DNA from: an uncultured Hellea sp.
GTDB lineage: Bacteria; Pseudomonadota; Alphaproteobacteria; Caulobacterales; Maricaulaceae
DNA: 64,000 bases
Direction of reading: 5' to 3'
Assembly: GCA_938007935.1 (NCBI GenBank)
Contig: CALLMD010000015.1
Coordinates: 1 to 64,000, forward strand
This document shows positions 17,537-26,147 of the stretch, one piece after another (the stretch's first letter is position 1; every line of letters starts with the position of its first letter). The notes below the pieces were generated by a model that was not told the DNA's origin, did no database searches, and saw only the letters and a list, made by a program, of their open reading frames with translations. The translations under genes were made by a program, and so were the position numbers.

Positions 17537-17833
17537 CTAAGCGGCGTCGAGTTCAGCCTTAGCTTTAACAATCTGTTTTTTAATCTTTTTGGCTTTTTCA
17601 GTTAGCTTATGGTTTTTCGTTCCCATCAGAAAACCATCAAGGCCACCTTTAAAATCAACAGTACGCAGGGTCTTAGCCGCAATACGCATTTTAAATTTTT
17701 GGCCCAGAACATCAGACGGTAATGTCACGTTACATAGGTTTACGTTAAACCGACGATTAGTCTTGATATTTGAATGGGATACATTGTGACCGGACATTGG
17801 GCCTGTATCTAAAAGTTCGCAACGACGTGCCAT
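17537..17833 (-). CDS. rpmB: Large ribosomal subunit protein bL28
   Basis: A 98-residue ribosomal protein bL28. It starts MARRCELLDTGPMSGHNVSHSN, followed by KTNRRFNVNLCNVTLPSD and RIAAKTLRTVDFKGGLDGFL, all family-typical. It carries the longer C-terminal Lys/Ala tail seen in alphaproteobacteria. The gene is divergent from the DUF3108 gene and has its own terminator. Confidence 0.97.
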   Translation of the reverse strand: MARRCELLDTGPMSGHNVSHSNIKTNRRFNVNLCNVTLPSDVLGQKFKMRIAAKTLRTVDFKGGLDGFLMGTKNHKLTEKAKKIKKQIVKAKAELDAA

Positions 17834-18069
17834 GTGACTGCCTGTTTTTCAAAAATATATGCCCGCTAACATGCGGGCGTGTTCAGTGGCGGGGAATTAG
17901 AGGGAGAATCGTCACCCGTCAACCCCTTTCAGCCAAGTCCGGTAAATCAATCTTCACAATCTGCACTATGACCAATTTGTCACGAAATAGCGCTTTTCGT
18001 TCAGCATAGCGTTATGCGAGATTTGTTAAAGAGTTCTCAGAAGACATGAGCACGAAAATAGGATTATTG

Positions 18070-18960
18070 ATGAAACGCGCAATCAAGACAGCCCTCGCTT
18101 CAGCGATCATAACGGGCCTTGGCATTTCCAGTCTCGCTCATGCGGCGATGATTGATCAAACGCGAAACTTAGCGGTACTTAATGAGGGTAATATTAGCGC
18201 CACAAATTATGTACTCCCGACAACACCCGTCAATGCAACAGAATTTGACTTTAAACTTAAAGGCTATGTTTTCGGCCTTAGGATGATTAAGGCCAATTAC
18301 ACAGGATGGTTCGATGAAAGCCGTTATACGGCCTATACAGACCTGAAAACATCGGGTTTAGGTGCACTATTAAAAAAGCTTGAGATATGGGCCGTCACAA
18401 CGGGGTCTTATACACGATCAGGCTTAACGCCCACTTTTCATATTCAACAAAATATGGATAAGAAAAATCGCCGTGTTGAAATGAATTATGACAACGGCAT
18501 GCGCCATATTAATGTGGCCATAGAGCCTCCATTAGGTAGCCAAGGTCTTCCCCCAGCCAGCCCAGAAGAGCGCTATTCTGCTGATGATACGATTTCAGCA
18601 ATTTTAAACTTAATGATGCGCGGGCAAAAAATTGAGGGCCCCGTCTGTTCAGGTTCAATACGCGTTTTCGACTCTAAGCAGCATTACGCTTTGCGCATGG
18701 TTCAGGACGGTACAAAGCGGGTGAAATTTGATGGTGAAAAGGTCGAAGCCATTCGATGTTTAGTCTATTATGAACCCATATCAGGGTTCGACCCAGAAGA
18801 TCTCCCTGAAACAGAGGAATCCAGCACACCCGTGAAGGTTTACTTGAAAGACTTTCCAGAAATTGGCCTCTATGTACCTGTAAAATTCACTTATAAGATT
18901 AGTTCAATCAAAGCCGTCATTATGCTCGATAAAATGTCATTCAAGCCCGCAAATACATGA
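18070..18960 (+). CDS. DUF3108 domain-containing secreted protein
   Basis: About 296 residues from the ATG at 18070, which gives a standard signal peptide (MKRAIKTALASAIITGLGIS..AHA); an ATG eight codons earlier is possible. The mature part matches the DUF3108 pattern: FDFKLKGYVFGLRMIKANY, YTAYTDLKTSGLGALLKK, then a beta-rich C-terminus with VKVYLKDFPEIGLYVPVKF. Its function is unknown; periplasmic location is likely. Being next to rpmB is, from memory, a common alphaproteobacterial arrangement. Confidence 0.8.
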   Translation: MKRAIKTALASAIITGLGISSLAHAAMIDQTRNLAVLNEGNISATNYVLPTTPVNATEFDFKLKGYVFGLRMIKANYTGWFDESRYTAYTDLKTSGLGALLKKLEIWAVTTGSYTRSGLTPTFHIQQNMDKKNRRVEMNYDNGMRHINVAIEPPLGSQGLPPASPEERYSADDTISAILNLMMRGQKIEGPVCSGSIRVFDSKQHYALRMVQDGTKRVKFDGEKVEAIRCLVYYEPISGFDPEDLPETEESSTPVKVYLKDFPEIGLYVPVKFTYKISSIKAVIMLDKMSFKPANT

Positions 18961-19039
18961 CATATTCAATCGAGGCTTTATGAGATTTACCCCTGAATGA
19001 GGGCTTTACGCTATAAAACAAAGTTTTTAGGAAGACCTC

Positions 19040-20047
19040 ATGAAAGTTCTAGTTACGGGCGCTGCAGGTTTTATTGGGTTCCATGTATCGCGATTACTAT
19101 TGGATCGCGGCGATGAAGTTGTCGGGATAGACAATGTAAACGACTATTATAGTCCAAAGCTAAAAACTGATAGGCTCTCAAAGCTTACTCTTAAGAAAAA
19201 CTTCGCTTTCTATAAAATTGATATAGCCGACCAAGATCAATTAAATAATATTTTCAATACTGAAAACATCACCCACGTTATAAATTTAGCAGCCCAAGCA
19301 GGGGTGAGATATTCCCTCCAGAACCCACATGTTTACATTAGAACCAATGTGCAAGGATTTACCAATGTTCTTGAATGTTGCAGACACCATGACATCAAAC
19401 ATCTTGTTTATGCATCATCAAGCTCAGTCTATGGCTCAAATACAAGCATGCCATTCTCTGTCTCCCATTCTGTAGATCATCCTGTAAGTCTCTATGCCGC
19501 AACGAAAAAATCTAATGAGCTATTAGCGCATACCTATGCACATTTATATAAATTACCCGTAACAGGTCTTCGCTTCTTTACCGTTTATGGCCCTTGGGGC
19601 CGCCCGGACATGGCTCCCTTTATATTTACTAAGAAAATTGTAGAAGGCTCCCCGATTGATATTTTTAATCATGGAAAACATGCAAGAGATTTCACCTATA
19701 TTGATGATATTACTAACGGTGTTATAAAGTGCCTAGATAATGTAGCTGCGCCAAACCCCGACTGGGATAGTAATAACCCAGACATTGGCACGTCTAATGC
19801 GCCGTACAGACTCTTTAATATCGGGAATTGTAAACCCGTGGAGCTTATGGACTTTATTGCCTGTATTGAAAATGCGGTTGGAAAAAAGGCAAATAAAAAC
19901 TTTCTTCCCATTCAGCCAGGTGATGTCCCCGTAACTTATGCCGATGTAACCTCATTGCAAAAGACAATAAGTTATCGCGCCGACACGAACATAGAACTTG
20001 GTATCCAAAAATTTGTGAAATGGTATAGAGATTATTACAATCTCTGA
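19040..20047 (+). CDS. NAD-dependent epimerase, UDP-glucuronate 4-epimerase-like
   Basis: A 335-residue extended SDR. It has the NAD-binding TGAAGFIGFHVSRLLLDRGD, NDYYSPKLKTDRL (typical of UDP-glucuronate/galacturonate epimerases), NLAAQAGVRYSLQNP, SSSSVYG, YAATKKSNELLAH with catalytic Tyr/Lys, and RFFTVYGPWGRPDMA. It would interconvert UDP-glucuronate and UDP-galacturonate for surface polysaccharide. The start is preceded by AGGAAG. It is convergent, 1 bp apart, with the YiiX-like gene. Confidence 0.9.
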   Translation: MKVLVTGAAGFIGFHVSRLLLDRGDEVVGIDNVNDYYSPKLKTDRLSKLTLKKNFAFYKIDIADQDQLNNIFNTENITHVINLAAQAGVRYSLQNPHVYIRTNVQGFTNVLECCRHHDIKHLVYASSSSVYGSNTSMPFSVSHSVDHPVSLYAATKKSNELLAHTYAHLYKLPVTGLRFFTVYGPWGRPDMAPFIFTKKIVEGSPIDIFNHGKHARDFTYIDDITNGVIKCLDNVAAPNPDWDSNNPDIGTSNAPYRLFNIGNCKPVELMDFIACIENAVGKKANKNFLPIQPGDVPVTYADVTSLQKTISYRADTNIELGIQKFVKWYRDYYNL

Positions 20048-20048
20048 A

Positions 20049-21422
20049 TTAAAAATCAGCCTCAAAGCTGCCTGCTAACTCTTGCTTTGCGTCATCGCCA
20101 CTCAAGAAAACATCCGCGCCAACACCGTAAAGTAAAATTGGGTCAAACCAGTTATTGCTAATTGCTTGATTTAGAAAATCTTCGGCCGATAGGCATTTAC
20201 GTCCTGCCTTGGTCGAAAGCTCAAAATCAATAGAGCCAACGCCGTGATAGGCCCGATAAATGACTTCGGTACAGACAAGACGATCAGATGTTCCAAAATC
20301 AAAGACAAAATCATAAAGCTTGCCCGCATGAGACAAAGCTTTGTTAAGCGCTTTTTTCATGTCAACCTCTGTTAGCCTTGGACGCAAAACGGTAAAAGCA
20401 TCTACCGCTAAAGTTTCTTCGATATTGCGTAACAAAACACCGTCTTTTTTTGCCTCTAAAATATTTATGGCCGCGTCACTTTTTACCATGCCGTCACTGA
20501 TGATATCTAAACCCATTGCCGCCCGCTCCTTGGCCGTACCGATATAGAGTGCGCCATGAGGCCAAAATCCTGGGAGAAACACATTACTCATCGCGTCATC
20601 ATGACGGGTGATAAAAACATCTCCGGGAAGAAGCTGGCTTTTCAAGCCTTCTATAACCTTTGGAGTCACGCGTTTAGGCGCGCCAATATTTTTGACTAAA
20701 GGAATTTTCAGCTCGGCTATATCAGAGCCAGTTGCTTCAAAAAGCATGAACATCATCTTGCGGCCCGTAGAATGGCTGCGGCGGCGTAGAGAAAAATTTA
20801 CAAAACGGCGATACCGCCTTAAATGATCGCCCCGTGAAGCCGCTGGCAAATTTAAAGCCTTCAAAATTTCCACGACAGACTTTAAGTCAGCTTTTTCTAA
20901 AGAGTCCATAATTTTGGAGCGATTAGCATCGAAATAATCCCTAGCTTGATAAAACCCATGCATTTTAAAAGCTGAGGTAAGCTGCCTGTAAAGCCGTGTG
21001 AAACTCTTTCGCTTAAGACCATAGCGCAGTTCGGCTTCGTCAAGCTTCTTCCAGACGATATCTCGCTTACGCGCCAAATCAATAAGGTACTCTCCGGTTC
21101 TAACAATTATTTCAGCGCCGCAAAAGGCAATACCAAAAGCTTGATGTTCAGCCTCTCCTAATGATGCGTTCCCCGATTTAAATTTCTCAAATCGAGGCTT
21201 GAGAGTCTGGATCATTTGCCAGATTGAAACCCGAATACCGAGGTAACGCGCATAAGCTTCTCGCAAACGTTCATCTTCAATAGGGTCATAATAGCCGCGA
21301 ATCTCCGCATTCTGGCTATCAGTAATCAAGCTTGCCATTTCTGTTTCAGTTGGAAGGCCAGCATAAGAGGCCTGCAAGGTTCGTACTGCATTATCGATTA
21401 TTGAGCCCGACTTTGTAGTCAT
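20049..21422 (-). CDS. YiiX/YebB-like NlpC/P60-type cysteine hydrolase
   Basis: About 457 residues. The C-terminal half has the permuted papain-fold pattern of the YiiX family (DUF830/peptidase C92). LLPGDVFITRHDDA opens the domain, FWPHGALYIG carries the His, and LVCTEVIYRAYHGVG carries the putative nucleophile Cys. The N-terminal half (~residues 1-240) is alpha-helical and charged, with no family I recognise. Such enzymes may cleave amide or ester bonds in lipids or peptidoglycan; the substrate is unknown. I start at the ATG at 21422, just after the upstream GT2 stop; an ATG at 21440 would overlap that gene. The tight coupling suggests a shared pathway. Confidence 0.75.
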   Translation of the reverse strand: MTTKSGSIIDNAVRTLQASYAGLPTETEMASLITDSQNAEIRGYYDPIEDERLREAYARYLGIRVSIWQMIQTLKPRFEKFKSGNASLGEAEHQAFGIAFCGAEIIVRTGEYLIDLARKRDIVWKKLDEAELRYGLKRKSFTRLYRQLTSAFKMHGFYQARDYFDANRSKIMDSLEKADLKSVVEILKALNLPAASRGDHLRRYRRFVNFSLRRRSHSTGRKMMFMLFEATGSDIAELKIPLVKNIGAPKRVTPKVIEGLKSQLLPGDVFITRHDDAMSNVFLPGFWPHGALYIGTAKERAAMGLDIISDGMVKSDAAINILEAKKDGVLLRNIEETLAVDAFTVLRPRLTEVDMKKALNKALSHAGKLYDFVFDFGTSDRLVCTEVIYRAYHGVGSIDFELSTKAGRKCLSAEDFLNQAISNNWFDPILLYGVGADVFLSGDDAKQELAGSFEADF

Positions 21423-21424
21423 CG

Positions 21425-22156
21425 CTAAATTTCGTCCCATCCTTCGGGATTACGCGCGCGGCGGTTAAGCCACATAACGCCTCGTAGGTCTGCAAATGAC
21501 ACCATCAGACGTCCGAAATTTGTATATTTAGAAACGCCAAATTCACGGTGGCGATGATTGACGTCACAAAATTCGATTTGATACCCCTCTCGCAGCATCA
21601 ATGCGGGAATATAACGATGGATATGATCAAAATAAGGAAGGCGTAAAAACGCGTCACGGGTAAATACTTTCAAACCGCAACCAGTGTCATCGGCTTGGTC
21701 GTTAAGCAGCTTTTTACGAACGCCATTACCAAAGCGTGACCCGAGCTTCTTTGTCCAGCTATCTTGCCGTTTAGCGCGGCGGCCACCAACAAGGGCGAGA
21801 TTTTCTGGCGCATGTTCCCGCGTTATTTGCTTAAAAAGCGCAGGAATATCTGCGGGGTCATTCTGACCATCTCCATCAAGTGTTGCTATATATTGCGATT
21901 TCGCCGCCATAACGCCTGAGCGAACCGATCTTGATTGTCCTGCATTTTTGCGGTGTGAAATAACGCGGAGCGACGAATAAGTTTCTTTCAGTTTCGTCAA
22001 AACAGATAATGTCCCATCTGTGCTGGCGTCATTGACGAATATCATTTCGTAATTGGTTTCAAATAACGCCAAAGCAATTTCATCAGCTAATTTCGTGACA
22101 TTTTCTTCCTCATTATAAACGGGAACAATAACGGAGATTGGGGTCGGAACACTCAT
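21425..22156 (-). CDS. Glycosyltransferase family 2, polyprenyl-phosphate sugar synthase-like (DPM1/ArnC type)
   Basis: About 243 residues. The GT-A domain shows SVIVPVYNEEENVTKLADEI, FVNDASTDGT and ATLDGDGQNDPADIP (DxD-like DGDGQNDP), as in dolichol-phosphate mannose synthase and ArnC relatives. It lacks the C-terminal membrane helices of ArnC and GtrB. It would load a sugar onto undecaprenyl phosphate, and the ArnT-like GT39 divergently placed just upstream is the natural user of that product (inference). The ATG at 22156 is preferred over a TTG 12 codons upstream. Confidence 0.87.
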   Translation of the reverse strand: MSVPTPISVIVPVYNEEENVTKLADEIALALFETNYEMIFVNDASTDGTLSVLTKLKETYSSLRVISHRKNAGQSRSVRSGVMAAKSQYIATLDGDGQNDPADIPALFKQITREHAPENLALVGGRRAKRQDSWTKKLGSRFGNGVRKKLLNDQADDTGCGLKVFTRDAFLRLPYFDHIHRYIPALMLREGYQIEFCDVNHRHREFGVSKYTNFGRLMVSFADLRGVMWLNRRARNPEGWDEI

Positions 22157-22235
22157 ATTTTCCGATGTGGCACGGGATAGGCGTTCTCGCAAGTTTCACT
22201 TTCGTTAGCTAAAGCAATTAGGCTATGACGCAGAT

Positions 22236-23966
22236 ATGAGTTCTCTTAAGACCAGTCGCTTCACCTTTTGGAAACATTGGTTTGTCCTTACAGTTTTAAC
22301 GCTACTTGTCGCCCTCCCCGGACTTGCTGGATTACCAGTCATTGATCGCGACGAAGCCCGATTTGCGCAGGCCTCTGTTCAAATGGCAGAAAGTGGCGAT
22401 CTCATTAATATCCGCTTCCAAGATGAAGCCCGCAACAAAAAACCGGCGGGTATATATTGGCTTCAAACGGGGGCCATAAAAGCATTTAGAAAAACGGGGG
22501 AACGGGAGATTTGGGTTCAGCGCCTACCCTCTGTTTTAGGGGCCGTGCTGGCCGTACTAATGACCTATTGGGGAGCGGCAAGAATGATTGGACGGCGCGG
22601 AGCTTTAATCGCCGCCAGCATGTTAAGCCTGTCAGCCCTGATGATTTTTGAAGCCCATATTGCCAAAACAGATGCCGTTTTGTGCGGGCTTGCTGCGGCT
22701 TGTTTTAGCGCTCTTGCGCATATGCGTCATGGCGGCGGTAAAAGCGCTAGTTGGATATTCTGGATCAGTTTAGGGGCTAGTATAATGATCAAAGGCCCTG
22801 TCGTGCCGATACTTGCCCTCCTAACAATTATAACGCTAGGCTTATGGGAGCGGCGAAATGGCTGGATGAAACAGCTTTTGAATTTGCCTGCTATTTTTGT
22901 CTTCATTCTGCTTTGGTTACCTTGGGCAATTGCGATTTGGATAGCAACTGACGGAGCCTTTTTTATTGAAAGCCTTGGTAAAGATTTTGGCGGGAAGCTT
23001 GTCAGTGCCCAGGAAAAGCATGGACAGCCTCCGGGCTACTACATTGGCACAATTTGGATTACCTTTTGGCCTTCTTGTTTTTTACTCATTCCAGGATTCG
23101 CATTTGCGGTGCGGGCTGTTAGAAAAGACAAGTCTGCTGATACAGCTGTTATCAAAGCTATGCGCCTATGCTTGGCATGGATCATTCCCTATTGGGTCCT
23201 AATTGAATTAATGCCTACAAAACTGCCCCATTATACCCTACCACTTTTCCCTGCCCTTTCAGTAATGAGCAGCGCCGCGGCTCTTACGCTTTTAGCCGCT
23301 GATGAGTTTCGTGTTTTGCGCCGTATAAATGCGGTAGTCTTCCTCATCGTTAGCACAGCAATAATTGCGTTAATCATGGCCGCTAGCAGTCTTTATGGCG
23401 AAACGAATTATATATATTATGCCATCGGCACTATATCAGGAATATTCGCTATCATCGCAACCTTCGCCCTATGGCGCAAAAACATACGGCTAGGTTTAAT
23501 AACGGCTGGACTCTCAGCGCTAACACTCTCTGTTCCGACTTATCAGTTTATTTTACCAGATCTAACACAGTTAAGGACTGCAGATACATTGGTCACTGCT
23601 TTTGAAAATGCTGACATCGCTTTACCCCGCAAAGGCGGCCCCAAGGTTGCTTCACCAGATTTTACGGAACCAAGCTTGGTCTATCACTTTGGCAAAACAA
23701 TTGATGTGAGTGGAAAATCAGATTTATTAGATTTAGAAGCTTTGAAAGCAGGCAGAATTATTCTTTTGGATCAATTAAAAGAGAAGGCAGAACCAAAATT
23801 AGCCCTTTTAAAAATCCAAGCTCAGGAACAAGGCATTTGTATAGGCACAACACTAGCTGACAAGACCGTCAATTACTCGAAAGGGAATACCGTAAAAATG
23901 ATCATTGTCCGTGCCATTGACTGCGAGGACAAAGTTGGTCTCACCACCGAAAAGCTTGACGAATAA
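22236..23966 (+). CDS. GT39 family glycosyltransferase (ArnT-like)
   Basis: A 576-residue integral membrane glycosyltransferase with about 11-12 helices. The first periplasmic loop has the GT-C catalytic DRDEARFAQASVQM (acidic pair) and RFQDEARNKKPAGIYWLQ, typical of ArnT/PMT-type enzymes. ELMPTKLPHYTLPLFPALS is also characteristic. These enzymes use a polyprenyl-phosphate sugar to decorate lipid A or other acceptors on the periplasmic face. It is divergent from the DPM1-like GT2 that could make its donor. Its last 26 bp overlap the convergent GT2 gene. Confidence 0.88.
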   Translation: MSSLKTSRFTFWKHWFVLTVLTLLVALPGLAGLPVIDRDEARFAQASVQMAESGDLINIRFQDEARNKKPAGIYWLQTGAIKAFRKTGEREIWVQRLPSVLGAVLAVLMTYWGAARMIGRRGALIAASMLSLSALMIFEAHIAKTDAVLCGLAAACFSALAHMRHGGGKSASWIFWISLGASIMIKGPVVPILALLTIITLGLWERRNGWMKQLLNLPAIFVFILLWLPWAIAIWIATDGAFFIESLGKDFGGKLVSAQEKHGQPPGYYIGTIWITFWPSCFLLIPGFAFAVRAVRKDKSADTAVIKAMRLCLAWIIPYWVLIELMPTKLPHYTLPLFPALSVMSSAAALTLLAADEFRVLRRINAVVFLIVSTAIIALIMAASSLYGETNYIYYAIGTISGIFAIIATFALWRKNIRLGLITAGLSALTLSVPTYQFILPDLTQLRTADTLVTAFENADIALPRKGGPKVASPDFTEPSLVYHFGKTIDVSGKSDLLDLEALKAGRIILLDQLKEKAEPKLALLKIQAQEQGICIGTTLADKTVNYSKGNTVKMIIVRAIDCEDKVGLTTEKLDE

Positions 23967-24843
23967 CCAAGACCCAAGCCCGACCCATAATAGCTAGCAC
24001 CATAAAAGGCCAGGCAATTATTGTTAGGATTTTCCCAAAAAATGATGGAGAGTAGTTCCAGAAGTAACGGGTAAAGCCTTTTAACTTCTCCCATTCCACC
24101 TTTTGTCTGCCGACCTGACTTGTAGAACCATAATGCATAACTGTTGCCGTTGGGACGAAGCGAATTTCGCCGCCAGCTTCACGTGCTCGTTTACAAAGGT
24201 CAATGTCCTCAACATGCAGGAAATAATTCTCGTCAAATCCCCCAACTGACTCAAAAGAGTGCCGATCCATCATGAGACATGCCCCGCTTATCGTCGCGTA
24301 ATTTTGTGGTCCCTTAGGTAAAGGGTCGGTCTCTCTATGAATAGATTTGAAAAACGGTAATTTGTGCAATGGAGAAAAGCTCACAATCGCAGATATCGGT
24401 GTAAGTCGGCCGCGTCGACCCCCTCTCTGCTCTTGCCCATTAACATCCTTAAGCATGCCCCCCACGATCCAAGGCGATGTTAAATTTTTACCACAATTAG
24501 CTAAATCTCTCGCTGCGCCTTTTGATATCAAAGCATCAGGATTGAGGAATAAGAAATATTCACCCCGGGCAAGCTGAGCCCCATAATTACAAGCTTTACT
24601 AAAACCTATATTTCCGTGGCCTTGCAATATACGGATATTATCATGTTTTTCGACAAGCTTAGCGATTGATTGACGGGCAGCAACAGTATTGCCATTATCA
24701 ACTAAAATAAGCTCGAAAATGTCCTCATCATTCATGACTGAACCAATAGCCTCATGCAGGGCGGGGCCTGTCATGAAACTTACCATTATGACGCTGATCG
24801 GTTTTTCACGTATTGGTAGTTTTAAAGGTAGTATTTGCGCCAT
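23941..24843 (-). CDS. Glycosyltransferase family 2
   Basis: A 300-residue GT2 enzyme. The N-terminal domain has KPISVIMVSFMTG, LILVDNGN, LQGHGNIGFSKACNYGAQLA and FLFLNPDALIS; further on GGFDENYFLHVEDIDLCKRA is the WbbL/rhamnosyltransferase-like acceptor region. A C-terminal hydrophobic segment (~270-295) may anchor it in the membrane. It probably adds a sugar to a surface glycan; the donor is not predictable. Its 3' end overlaps the GT39 gene by 26 bp tail-to-tail. Confidence 0.85.
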   Translation of the reverse strand: MAQILPLKLPIREKPISVIMVSFMTGPALHEAIGSVMNDEDIFELILVDNGNTVAARQSIAKLVEKHDNIRILQGHGNIGFSKACNYGAQLARGEYFLFLNPDALISKGAARDLANCGKNLTSPWIVGGMLKDVNGQEQRGGRRGRLTPISAIVSFSPLHKLPFFKSIHRETDPLPKGPQNYATISGACLMMDRHSFESVGGFDENYFLHVEDIDLCKRAREAGGEIRFVPTATVMHYGSTSQVGRQKVEWEKLKGFTRYFWNYSPSFFGKILTIIAWPFMVLAIMGRAWVLVIRQAFRW

Positions 24844-24913
24844 TTTAATTCCAACTCTTTATAACTTTTAAAACGCGGCCTGAAAATTGCAAAAAAAATC
24901 AACTTTGTGTAGA

Positions 24914-26140
24914 TTATTTTTTTTCACATTTTTTCGGCATTAAATGGATAAGTCCTATAACAAGAAATATAGCCCCCCACCACCAGAATTTCCAAGCCCC
25001 ATAAGATAAAGATGAAATGAGAAGTACAGCCATAATGATACCGGATATTAACGCGGATCTGTCTGGCGAATATGCATGGCGACTAATTGGCCGTAAAAGC
25101 GAAAAAATAAACCCAGTCGCCAATAAAGCTCCAATAAGTCCTGTATCAAGCCAGACGTGAATACCTGCATTATGGGGGTGCAATGATACAATTTTTAACG
25201 AAACTCCCGTTTTTGTTACCCAACTATCGGTATAGGTTCGCGCAACATCAAAGCCATTGCCTATGAAAGGGTGTTTTATAATTTCGGGCCAACAATAACC
25301 CCACATTTGCAACCGATGCTCCCAAGACTCTGGAATTGAACCAAGGTCAACATTCATTATCTGGCTTGATATTAATGCCAATAATGGCGCAAATAATATT
25401 GAACAGGCCGAGATAAAAATCATTATTTTGGGAGTGATATCAGGAAACTTAAAAGCAAATAGCATTACAAATATCACTGCAAAGGTGCTAATATTCCCTA
25501 CCGACAAATTATTTAGATATGAACCAATCATGAGTCCAATTAAAAAAAGGAATGATAATATCTTCCAATTTTTAAACTGACTTTTTAACATAATTATTAT
25601 AGGCGCAATCAATAGAACCAACAGGCTGAGTGCGCGGTCGAGATTCATCTTCGCATTGCGTGAGAGGTCTTTTAACAAGTCAGCTTCTGTCGGGGGGTTT
25701 AAAAAATAGGTGATTTTGTAATCTGTAAAGATATCAGCAAAGACAATTAACGCACCCAAAAGAGTCGCTACTAAGAAAATACGTGTTGCAGTTAATATAC
25801 TTGGCGGTGCAAGGGTCTTAAAAACAACAGGACAAAAATAAAAAATCAGCCCCATAACGAACAGCTTGAAATAATTCGTAAGAACATCATCAGGCTGATA
25901 AGGGCTCCACAAAGACGTCACACAAAGCCATGTTAAAAATAATGCCAATAATATGAATGTCAGAGACCAATTAAATTTTATACGAAGCGACTTAAGGTGA
26001 AAAAATATTCCTGAAAGTCCTATAATAAATGCTAAGGCCGCCACGCCTACCCCACCTGAATGGCCTATAACTGGTAATAAAACTAAAACCGCGATGACGG
26101 TATAATTTGCAATTTTTTCCTTAGGAGAAGTTTCCATCAT
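24914..26140 (-). CDS. O-antigen ligase/polymerase family membrane protein (WaaL/Wzy-like)
   Basis: A 408-residue membrane protein with about 11 helices and a periplasmic loop containing EIIKHPFIGNGFDVARTY and LHPHNAGIHVWLDTGLIGAL. The GxGxxxxR and HxHN elements are the conserved loop residues of O-antigen ligases. Such proteins join or polymerise lipid-linked glycans on the periplasmic side. It lies 7 bp downstream of thrS on the same strand, so it may be read from the thrS operon. AT content is higher than in its neighbours, as is common for such genes. Confidence 0.82.
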   Translation of the reverse strand: MMETSPKEKIANYTVIAVLVLLPVIGHSGGVGVAALAFIIGLSGIFFHLKSLRIKFNWSLTFILLALFLTWLCVTSLWSPYQPDDVLTNYFKLFVMGLIFYFCPVVFKTLAPPSILTATRIFLVATLLGALIVFADIFTDYKITYFLNPPTEADLLKDLSRNAKMNLDRALSLLVLLIAPIIIMLKSQFKNWKILSFLFLIGLMIGSYLNNLSVGNISTFAVIFVMLFAFKFPDITPKIMIFISACSILFAPLLALISSQIMNVDLGSIPESWEHRLQMWGYCWPEIIKHPFIGNGFDVARTYTDSWVTKTGVSLKIVSLHPHNAGIHVWLDTGLIGALLATGFIFSLLRPISRHAYSPDRSALISGIIMAVLLISSLSYGAWKFWWWGAIFLVIGLIHLMPKKCEKK

Positions 26141-26147
26141 AATCTAG

